Below the pieces are notes generated by a model. It was not told the DNA's origin and ran no database searches. It saw only the letters and a program-made list of their open reading frames with translations. Positions 44,958 through 51,877 of a stretch of 58,309 bases of DNA are shown here, piece by piece (position 1 is the first letter of the stretch; each line of letters opens with the position of its first letter). The translations under genes and the position numbers were made by a program. This stretch comes from Candidatus Dormiibacterota bacterium (GTDB lineage: Bacteria; Chloroflexota; Dormibacteria; Dormibacterales; Dormibacteraceae): the NCBI GenBank assembly GCA_003151935.1, contig PLYZ01000078.1, forward strand, positions 1-58,309, given 5' to 3'.

Positions 44958-46700
44958 TTAGCTTGCGTTGATCGAGCCGATCCACGTACCCCAGTTGCGG
45001 CCGTGGTTGTCAGCGGTGACCTTGTTGGCGTATTCGCCGGCGAACCAGATATGGCCCGCAAGGTCGGTGGAGGCGGCCTCGAAGTCACCCCACCTGCAAA
45101 TGACTGGTCCGGGAGGAGGAGGAGTTAGGTTTGGTTTTCCGCACAGGGTCGGCCTGTATGACGACTCCCCTGCCTTGAGCAGGACTCCGGGACCCTTGAA
45201 GTTGTCCTGGCCTGCTTTTCGCACGATGTACCGAGTCTCTGGGAACACGGTGTGGCTCATGTGCTCGAACAGCATCACAAGGTTGCCCTGGGCGTCTGGC
45301 ATGACGGTGCCAAACGTGGCTGCCGCGTCGCCAGAGAAGTTGTAGTAGCCGGTTTGGGAGTTGTTCGAGTTGTCCGAATTATTCCGTTCGCCCCCGCCGT
45401 TGGACAGGTTGACCTGCGCCCACTCGATGCCGGGCACCGTCTGTGAGCCGTTGTTGATCGCGGTGTCAAATGTCCCGTAGACGACGCCGTTGCGCACCAC
45501 CGGCGTGCCGGTGAAGCGGAGGTCGAGGGCGTCGATGCACAGGTTGCAGCTGGGCTGGTTGGCCGGAGGAGAGAACGCGAATGGCTTGCTCGGGACGTAG
45601 GTGCCGCTCAGGGTGGGTGCGGGCCCTCCCTGGTCGTGCGCGGTTGGGTTGGTCATCTTCCACACCCCGAGGCCACTGCACGAATCCACAAGGCTGCTGC
45701 AGAAGTGGCTGTTGATGGGATCGGGACCGTCCATCGTGCTGAGGAAGATTTCCGCCCCCCCGGCGCTTCCGTCGAGGTTCAACGCCGGATTCACCGTATC
45801 GGCGAGGAACGGCCCGGTCGCCGCTGTTATGCCCGGACCATGGACCTGCAGGTTGATGAAGCCGTCGGCGGTGAAGCCGCCCTTGCCGGCCTGCATCTTG
45901 GCCTTGTTGGCCTCGAACAGCTCGGCGTAGAAACCACCGTTGAGCCCGGTTCGGGGCCCGAACATGTTGGAGGAGAAGTACACGGCCTGCCCGTTGATGC
46001 CGAGCTGCGTGTAGTCAGCCGAAAACCCCGCCTGCGTCGACATGTCGAACTCGTAGACGTTCCACTTGCCGTTGGGGTTGCTCGTCTGGCTGACAGCAAC
46101 GTAGTAGACGGACTTGAACGGGCAGCCAGTGGTAACGAGGCCCAGGCTGGGCGCGCTTTCCGCCTGCAGCATCGCGGCCCAGAAGCGGCCACCGACCGGG
46201 TCGTAGAGCGCCCTCGGGTCGCTCAAGAACGGTTGGCTGTTGTGCGCGGTGTCACACGGGGTGGTGCCGTCGGCTGCGGTTACGTTCGGCACACCGAAGA
46301 AGCTCTGGGCGCTCACCGGCCATCCCGATTGGACGTGGCCTGACGTGTCGAGGACCTCCCACTGCGTGTTGACGCCCTGGAGAACGAATTGGGACGATGC
46401 GCCCAAAGCCATGTCGGGCGGGTTGCAGCCCATGCCGACGAAGTAAGAGCAGGTGGTGGCCGAAGCCTGCTGGCCGATGAAGCTCGCTTTCGCCGACGGT
46501 GTGTTCGTGTTGTCTGACTGGTGGGTGTCCTGCACGGTGTTGCTGCTAACGACTCCGGACGTGGCGGTCTGGCTCGACCGGTTGCGATCTCCCTTCGGTG
46601 AGAGGGTGATCGACCGGTTCTCTTCGGCCGACGTCGACGTCGGCGCGGCCTCGCGATGCCCGGCCGGCGAAACGACGTAATGCTTGACCAGCGTGGCCAC
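44958..46700 (-). CDS. Large secreted protein of unknown function (main frame)
   Basis: The intact frame encodes 580 residues from a GTG, reading MATLVKHYVVSPAGHREAAP. The chain is rich in Asn, Gly, Ser and Thr with scattered cysteines (TTCSYFVGMGCNPP; FCSSLVDSCSGLGVW; QPSCNLCIDALDLRFTG), as in secreted beta-rich proteins. I do not recognise a family. This start is not the natural one: a signal peptide lies just upstream in another frame (see 46701-46843), and codons preceding 46700 in the same frame (GITFSSQPG) read as normal protein. The terminator at 44915 ends the transcript. Confidence 0.7.
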   Translation of the reverse strand: MATLVKHYVVSPAGHREAAPTSTSAEENRSITLSPKGDRNRSSQTATSGVVSSNTVQDTHQSDNTNTPSAKASFIGQQASATTCSYFVGMGCNPPDMALGASSQFVLQGVNTQWEVLDTSGHVQSGWPVSAQSFFGVPNVTAADGTTPCDTAHNSQPFLSDPRALYDPVGGRFWAAMLQAESAPSLGLVTTGCPFKSVYYVAVSQTSNPNGKWNVYEFDMSTQAGFSADYTQLGINGQAVYFSSNMFGPRTGLNGGFYAELFEANKAKMQAGKGGFTADGFINLQVHGPGITAATGPFLADTVNPALNLDGSAGGAEIFLSTMDGPDPINSHFCSSLVDSCSGLGVWKMTNPTAHDQGGPAPTLSGTYVPSKPFAFSPPANQPSCNLCIDALDLRFTGTPVVRNGVVYGTFDTAINNGSQTVPGIEWAQVNLSNGGGERNNSDNSNNSQTGYYNFSGDAAATFGTVMPDAQGNLVMLFEHMSHTVFPETRYIVRKAGQDNFKGPGVLLKAGESSYRPTLCGKPNLTPPPPGPVICRWGDFEAASTDLAGHIWFAGEYANKVTADNHGRNWGTWIGSINAS

Positions 46701-46843
46701 GCCCGGCTGCGATGAGAACGTAATGCCGCCCCGGGCGAGGAGTCTGACGACGCTGCGACCGTGGGTACGGTCACGACCAGGGCGCCAAACAACGCGGCGA
46801 CCGAGGCGGCTGCGACTACACGTCTTCGAGCTTCAACTACCAC
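46701..46843 (-). pseudogene. Out-of-frame signal-peptide exon of the 44958 gene
   Basis: A GTG at 46843 with a strong Shine-Dalgarno (GGGGGA) opens a signal peptide (EARRRVVAAASVAALFGALV, then VTVPTVAASSDSSPGA) in a frame one base off the main protein. Adding one base in the C-run at 46729-46732 (G-run on the coding strand) would join ...SSPGG to ITFSSQPGVATLVKHY. This is either a single-base deletion in the strain or a sequencing error. A good promoter lies upstream. Confidence 0.65.
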
Positions 46844-46921
46844 ACCTGTTCCCCCATGTGTGCAACTGGTTGAGTGGTCGGCGATTGACCGCGATGGCCT
46901 CTGCCGCCTCCGAATCAAGCG

Positions 46922-46950
46922 ATCGTAGCTGCCACCAGCCGCCCTTGCAA
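46922..46950 (-). promoter_or_regulatory. Predicted sigma-70-type promoter of the secreted-protein gene
   Basis: On the minus strand TTGCAA (46950-46945) and TACGAT (46927-46922) are separated by 17 bases, about 80 bases upstream of the GTG at 46843. Confidence 0.55.
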
Positions 46951-47008
46951 CTAACAATTGCGATGGCTCAACAGGCTGGGGGGTGTTAGCTCCGCCAAAG
47001 GCGCAGGG

Positions 47009-47857
47009 CTATGTCTGCACGAGGTCGGTCATCGCCTTGGCACCGGCGGCCTTGCCGAGGCGACCGACACCGAGCAGGTCCTCGATGGTCGCCAGCAGCG
47101 AGTAATGGTTGTACGCCTGGTTGCTGACGCGATGGCTCTGATGCGGCGCGACGACCAGGCTCAAGACGCGATTCTCGGCGCTGCCGTCGTCCTCGTCCCA
47201 GACGATGAACAGGACCCCATTCGCGGTCCACGCATTCGACTTCGTGATCATGCCGACGGTCTGGCGCAGCCAGCTGTCACCCACGGATACATCGCAGCTG
47301 TGCTCGTCGTGGCACATGTCGGGTGTGATCCAGCTGAAGAGCGGGGTGTTGCCGCCGAGGTCGGCTGCCAGCGAAGTGAACGGCACCACGTTGGAAGGGC
47401 AGCCGCCACCGTAGAACGCGAACGGGTTGTGACCCGGGTCGTAGGGAACCGGGCTGTCAAGGCAGCCGCCGCTCCCGAGTCCATCCATGTATGCGCGCCA
47501 GCTCACACCGGCTTTGGTCAGCTGGTCGCCGATGTCTTGCTTCGGCAGCACGTGGTAGCTGTCATCGCTAATACCCCACGTGCTTCCTGAGGTCAGGGCG
47601 AGGTAATTCGGGACGCTCGGGTGCGACACGGCGCTGTAGTTCGCCGCCTCCCCGTAGGACGACGCCAGCGACGCGGTGAATGGCCCGGACAGCGCTTCCG
47701 CCGGCGTTTTGTTCTCCATCACGATCACGAAGACGTGGCGGGGAACGGGCTGCGGCGCCGCCGCCGAGCCTGCGCAGCCCGAAACAAGAATCGCCAGGGC
47801 AGTAGCAACGATGGGTAGATGAAACCTCGCCCTTGCGCCTGACATCACCATCCTCAT
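47009..47857 (-). CDS. Phosphoesterase-family lipoprotein (acid phosphatase/phospholipase C-like)
   Basis: About 282 residues. A lipoprotein signal (PIVATALAILVSGCAGSAAA) is followed by the phosphoesterase family pattern: HVFVIVMENKTPAEALSG, YSAVSHPSVPNYLALTSGST, then LFSWITPDMCHDEHSCDV and GVLFIVWDEDDGSAENRV. Members remove phosphate from esters outside the cytoplasm. The ATG at 47857 is used; ATG codons at 47851 and 47845 are alternatives. The frame is open farther upstream, but there it overlaps the preceding gene and lacks a signal. Confidence 0.82.
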   Translation of the reverse strand: MRMVMSGARARFHLPIVATALAILVSGCAGSAAAPQPVPRHVFVIVMENKTPAEALSGPFTASLASSYGEAANYSAVSHPSVPNYLALTSGSTWGISDDSYHVLPKQDIGDQLTKAGVSWRAYMDGLGSGGCLDSPVPYDPGHNPFAFYGGGCPSNVVPFTSLAADLGGNTPLFSWITPDMCHDEHSCDVSVGDSWLRQTVGMITKSNAWTANGVLFIVWDEDDGSAENRVLSLVVAPHQSHRVSNQAYNHYSLLATIEDLLGVGRLGKAAGAKAMTDLVQT

Positions 47858-47900
47858 AACGTCACCGCCTGCAGTTTCGGCGAAGTTGCTGCCTCGCGCC

Positions 47901-48887
47901 TCAGGCGCGGCCGGGATTGTCTGCCGCCGCCGTGACCACCGCGGCGTTGTGGTCGACGCCATTGACATTGATGGTGCAGGACACATTCGTCGCTGCGCTG
48001 TGGACGACGTCGGGCTGCACCGTGACCGTGCAGGTGCCGATCACGGCGTTCGTCTGCGGGTCGGTCATCGTGAACGTCACCGTCGAGGGTCCGCGGGCGC
48101 CGCTTCTTCCCCCGAGATTCTTCAGCGAGGCGGCGACCACGCACGGGGAACCGCAACCGGACGTGTCGACCGAGACGACCGTATACACCGGAGGCAGCGT
48201 CGAAAGGTCGGAGAAGTTGACGGCGCCGCTGGGCGCGACGATCGCGAAATCGCGGTTGAAGTCGCCGTACGTCAGATCGGCATTGGAGATTCCATCGACG
48301 ACGGCCCCCTTCTTCATGTGGATCCGCAGGACCTGATAGGGAGGCGCCGCGCCTACGTACACATCCGCGCGCGGCCCCGACAGCTCGACCGCCGGCACGG
48401 CGCCCACCGAGACGTGATCCGTGCGCGAGGTCGCCGCGGTGCCCAGGAAGGTCGAAGCCAGGCTGCTGCCCTTGATGAAATCGGGGAAGTCGAGCGCAGT
48501 CGCCGACAACCCCGTCCACCACGCGTCGCCGGTTGCCTGGACGAGGCTGCGTGAAAGGGGGTCGGAGCCCATGTGGTTGGAGAGGAACTTCTGGCCGCGG
48601 AAGTACGAGCCCTGGACGGTGATGATCGCCTCGAGGTCGTCGTTCGGGCCGGTCAACAGCGCGTGCTCCGTCGCGGGCCGGACCAGCTCCAGATCGATCG
48701 TCCAGGCAACGCCCGATTCCGTGTAGGAGCCCGTGATCCTGAAGCTCCTGGCCGCGTCCAGGCTGGCGGCGGCGCCGGCGTTGAGCGCCCGTATGCTCGG
48801 CTGCCCCAGGCCGAATGGAAGGTCGCACGCCGCGAGCATCACGAGGACGGCGGCCGCGACCGCCACCTTACTGAAGGCTTTCAACAC
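47901..48887 (-). CDS. LppX/LprG-like lipoprotein
   Basis: About 328 residues from a GTG with AAGGGCGA upstream. The signal VAVAAAVLVMLAACDLPFG has a lipobox (LAAC). The mature chain begins SLDAARSFRITGSYTESGVA and continues EAIITVQGSYFRGQKFLSNH, with PPYQVLRIHMKKGAVVDGIS farther on, a pattern of the LppX/LprAFG fold that carries lipids or acts as a surface lipoprotein. The C-terminus adds a domain with two Cys pairs (TSGCGSPCVV; GTCTVTV ... VSCTINV). It is divergent from the RnfD-like gene with 42 bases between the starts. Confidence 0.75.
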   Translation of the reverse strand: MLKAFSKVAVAAAVLVMLAACDLPFGLGQPSIRALNAGAAASLDAARSFRITGSYTESGVAWTIDLELVRPATEHALLTGPNDDLEAIITVQGSYFRGQKFLSNHMGSDPLSRSLVQATGDAWWTGLSATALDFPDFIKGSSLASTFLGTAATSRTDHVSVGAVPAVELSGPRADVYVGAAPPYQVLRIHMKKGAVVDGISNADLTYGDFNRDFAIVAPSGAVNFSDLSTLPPVYTVVSVDTSGCGSPCVVAASLKNLGGRSGARGPSTVTFTMTDPQTNAVIGTCTVTVQPDVVHSAATNVSCTINVNGVDHNAAVVTAAADNPGRA

Positions 48888-48929
48888 TCGCCCTTGTAAC
48901 GGCCGGAGTATCCTCCCCGTTACCCCACC

Positions 48930-50693
48930 GTGGACCAGCCCAGCGCGGCGGTCGGTCTCCCCCAGCAGGTGAGCGTGCCAGGGGGCACGGGACCATCTGC
49001 GTCCGGGCGGAGCAAGCCCCGAACCGTGCGCATTCGGGGTCGCGAGTACCCCGTGATTCTGCCCAGCATCCGCGACCCGAGGCTGCACGTGGCCGCGGTG
49101 CTTCTGACCCTCCAGGTGCTTGGGCAGACCGTGCTCGGCTTCAGGCTGTCTGTGGCCCAGATCCTCGTCTGCCTGGCCGTGGGAGCGCTGATCGAGCTCG
49201 TGGTCGCCTTCTTCAAGGATCACCTCATCCTGTGGCCGGCCAGCGGGTTGCTCACCGGCAACAGCACGGCCTTCATCCTGAGGGTGCCTGGGACACTTCA
49301 CGGCCAGTGGTGGAGCCTTCACGGGATCGACATCTTCATCGGCGTCGTGGCGCTGGGGATGGCGACGAAGTACCTGATCCGGTGGCGCGGAAGGCACATC
49401 TTCAACCCCTCCAACGTCGCCCTGGTGATCGCGTTCATCGCGCTCGGCCCGCAACGCACCGAGCCGCTCGACCTGTGGTGGATACCCATGGGCCCGTGGA
49501 TGATCGTGACCTACGCCATCCTGATCGGCGGGGGCGTCTTGATCGGCTGGCGCCTCGGCCTCCTGGGCATGGAGCTGGCCTTCATGGCGTCTTTTGCGAT
49601 CTTCGTCGCCATCGCTCTGGCCCCGGTTCCCGACCACTGCATGGTCGCCAGCTGGCACCTGTCCCCGCTCTGCGGGAGCTCGCTCTGGCAGATCCTCGTG
49701 ACCTCTCCCGAAATCCTGATCTTCGCCCTGTTCATGATCCCCGACCCGAGAACCGTCCCGGAGGGCGCGCTGGCCCGAGTCATTTTCGGTGTGATCGTGG
49801 CGCTGTTCGCGGTTCTGCTGCTGGGTCCGACGACGCTGGAATTCTGGACCAAGACGGCGATCCTGGCCAGCCTGGTGCTGGCCTGTGCGCTGAGATTTGC
49901 GCTGACCAGCTTCCTCGCTTCGCTCCAAGCGGCGATGCACCGTGCCTCTTCCTTCTTGATCCCGGGCTGGAGGGTGCCGGCCGCCATCGCCGTCGCCTGC
50001 ATCCTCGTGGGGTGCCTGCCCGTAGCATCGGAGCTGTCCACCTACAGCCCTCAGCCGGTGGCCGGCCTCTCGGACGGCACGACTCCCGCCATCCCGCTCA
50101 TCGTGAGCTCCGGGCCGGCGCTCGCCGCGTGGCTGGACTCGTCGGCGAGCGATGCGCTGCCTCCGCCTGGGGATTCACAACCGGTCGCCAGCGCCGGGTC
50201 GGGGCGCGTCTGGGTGGTGCCCGCCCTGCCGGCGGTGGCGATTCCCTCGAATGTCAGCGACTTCAACTCCGCGATGACACAGCAGGTCGCGACACATATG
50301 GGCCACGATGCCGCGCTTGACCTCATCATCGAGGCCGAGGCTCGCCGAGCCCACGACACGAAATTGGCTGAGAGCGGCGCCGCCGCCGATGGGCTCGCGG
50401 AGTTCGTGGGCGTCATCAACCAGGACGTCGCTTCCGGCACATTCGTCTTGAAGGTCTACAAGTTCGACAGCGCCACGCTGAACCTGTTCCTGCCCAAGTT
50501 CGCCACTCAGGCCTCGAGGTTGATCGGCCTCACGCTAAACGGTACGGCCACCCTGATCACCAGGGAGCAGTCCGGGCGCGTGCTCTCGCAAACCACCTCG
50601 GCCTACTCGAAGAGCTGGAGCGTGGCGGCGGTCGCCCCGGACGGCCATCTGCTCATCGACCAGGACTACTCCGACCTCAGGCTCGCCCCCTGA
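48930..50693 (+). CDS. RnfD/NqrB-like membrane protein with C-terminal exported domain
   Basis: A 587-residue protein starting at GTG. The first 370 residues contain about 9-10 membrane helices with the RnfD/NqrB-like segments WPASGLLTGNSTAFILRVPG and GRHIFNPSNVALVIAFIALG; this variant, without the other Rnf/Nqr subunits, resembles UnbU-type proteins known near enediyne genes. After the last helix (AAIAVACILVGCLPVASEL) about 200 residues form a soluble, Ala/Ser-rich domain (VNQDVASGTFVLKVYKF-like; actual GVINQDVASGTFVLKVYKFD). It is divergent from an LppX-like lipoprotein. A role in flavin-linked electron transfer is possible but unproven. Confidence 0.75.
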   Translation: MDQPSAAVGLPQQVSVPGGTGPSASGRSKPRTVRIRGREYPVILPSIRDPRLHVAAVLLTLQVLGQTVLGFRLSVAQILVCLAVGALIELVVAFFKDHLILWPASGLLTGNSTAFILRVPGTLHGQWWSLHGIDIFIGVVALGMATKYLIRWRGRHIFNPSNVALVIAFIALGPQRTEPLDLWWIPMGPWMIVTYAILIGGGVLIGWRLGLLGMELAFMASFAIFVAIALAPVPDHCMVASWHLSPLCGSSLWQILVTSPEILIFALFMIPDPRTVPEGALARVIFGVIVALFAVLLLGPTTLEFWTKTAILASLVLACALRFALTSFLASLQAAMHRASSFLIPGWRVPAAIAVACILVGCLPVASELSTYSPQPVAGLSDGTTPAIPLIVSSGPALAAWLDSSASDALPPPGDSQPVASAGSGRVWVVPALPAVAIPSNVSDFNSAMTQQVATHMGHDAALDLIIEAEARRAHDTKLAESGAAADGLAEFVGVINQDVASGTFVLKVYKFDSATLNLFLPKFATQASRLIGLTLNGTATLITREQSGRVLSQTTSAYSKSWSVAAVAPDGHLLIDQDYSDLRLAP

Positions 50694-50699
50694 AGCTGA

Positions 50700-51287
50700 T
50701 TACCGGTCGCGCGTGATCGCGCCGGGTATGCCGGTCGGCTCGTAGATGGCCGGCGGCTCGATGCCGAATGTGTCGGCCAGGCGGACGAACAGGCTGAACA
50801 GCGCCGCCACGTAAGCCGCCTCCGCGATCTGCTCATCGGTCCAGCCTGCTTCGCGCAGGCCCTCGACCTGCTCGTCGGTGACGCGGTGGGCAGCGCGCGC
50901 TATGGTGCCAGCGAATTCCAGGAGCAGGTGCTCGCGGGGAGGCAGTCCAGCCGCCTCGAGATCACCGTTGCGGAGAGCTTCCGCCGCCACTTCGAACTCT
51001 GCGCCCTGCAACTGCAGGAACCACGTGTGAGAGCTGAGTCAATACCTGCAGCGGTTGATCGCCGAGACGTACGAGGCGATCATCTCGTGCTGGGCGCGGG
51101 TGAGCGCCCCGTCGGTGAAGTGCATGCGCGAGGCAGCCTGGATGGCGGCCAGGAAATCAGGCCGCAGGCTCATGGTCTGGAGGATCGGCGCCACGATGCC
51201 GATCGGGCTCTGCGCCTTTGCGGTCGCGTAAACCTCGGCCAGCGGCCCCGTGGCCTCTGACTCGTCGACCATCTTGATGCGCGCCAC
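50700..51287 (-). CDS. AhpD-like (carboxymuconolactone-decarboxylase family) protein with in-frame TGA, probable selenoprotein
   Basis: Read as one frame with a single internal TGA (51041-51039, codon 83) this gives 195 residues of the AhpD/CMD peroxidase-related family. The TGA falls in INRCRY-U-LSSHTWFL, exactly where the family has the second cysteine of C-x-x-C-x-x-x-H. The remaining frame (GAEFEVAAEALRNGDLEAAG; LLEFAGTIARAAHRVTDEQV; AAYVAALFSLFVRLADTFGI) is fully family-like, with no decay. A hairpin begins at the right distance for a bacterial SECIS (see 51005-51036). AhpD proteins reduce peroxides or keep thiol partners reduced. It starts at GTG 30 bases after the truncated-globin gene. 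Alternative: a nonsense mutation. Confidence 0.75.
51005..51036 (-). promoter_or_regulatory. Candidate bacterial SECIS hairpin
   Basis: Downstream of the in-frame UGA the mRNA can form CCUGC-AGUU-GCAGG (51018-51005), its loop starting 26 bases after the UGA with a G at loop position 2. A lower helix AGCUCU with AGAGUU (just outside) may extend it across an internal loop. Distance and loop G fit the described bacterial SECIS consensus; folding was done by eye. Confidence 0.55.
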
Positions 51288-51317
51288 GAAACCTATAACG
51301 GCGCAGAGCTGGAAAGG

Positions 51318-51767
51318 CTACTCGGGACCGTTCCACCCCCAGCGGGGCACGGGCAGCTCCTTCGGAACCTGTGACTCGGCGGGCGTGTACGACATGACCT
51401 CTTCCGTCGCCCATTCCATGTAGGCGCGAAGCGCGTCCCTGAACTCGGACTCTTTGGGCAGGCCGGCGTCATCCTGCGCCTGCACGAAGCACGCGGCGAA
51501 CCGCTGCCCCCAGTCATCCGCCGCCCCCGTGCGAGCGTGCATTTCGAGCATCGCCGAGTGACCGCCGTGCAGCTCCGAGTACCGTGGCGGGCCGCCAAAC
51601 ACCTCGGCCCAGTAGAAGGCGAGGTTGTCTATATGCGCTGGATTGAATCCATGGGAGAACGCATGGCTGATCTCCGGTTCCTGGAGGCAGCGCTCGTGAT
51701 GAGCGGCCGCCAACGCGAGGAAGGCGGGATCACCGCCGGCGAACTCATAGATAGAAGGTCGGGCCAT
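51318..51767 (-). CDS. Truncated hemoglobin (group II-like)
   Basis: A 149-residue protein of the 2/2 globin family that binds haem and O2 or NO. It starts MARPSIYEFAGGDPAFLALA (group II opening IYEFAGG), has the distal pocket segment HHERCLQEPEISHAFSHGFN, and the proximal-helix region LHGGHSAMLEMHARTG with a candidate proximal histidine. The ATG at 51767 is preferred over an adjacent TTG. It lies 30 bases upstream of the AhpD-like gene, so the two are probably expressed together in peroxide or NO defence. Confidence 0.87.
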   Translation of the reverse strand: MARPSIYEFAGGDPAFLALAAAHHERCLQEPEISHAFSHGFNPAHIDNLAFYWAEVFGGPPRYSELHGGHSAMLEMHARTGAADDWGQRFAACFVQAQDDAGLPKESEFRDALRAYMEWATEEVMSYTPAESQVPKELPVPRWGWNGPE

Positions 51768-51877
51768 CAACAGTAGTTTCGCCCAATCGCTTGCTAGACT
51801 GCCGCCGCTCCAAGTGCTAACACCTACTCAGCGCGGAACGATGACCACACCGATGTCACAGCCGGCAGGCTTCCGCC

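Noticed and set aside
48888-49940. N-terminal extension of the LppX-like gene by about 350 codons
   Set aside because: The extension is antisense to the RnfD-like gene and lies before a perfect lipoprotein signal starting at GTG 48887.
50700-51287. General reassignment of TGA to a sense codon
   Set aside because: Many genes in the window end with TGA in positions fixed by overlapping starts and family length, so TGA is a normal stop here.
51795-51835. CIRCE-like half site upstream of the truncated globin
   Set aside because: One arm matches TTAGCACTC in 8 of 9 bases, but the other arm matches poorly, so HrcA control is not supported.
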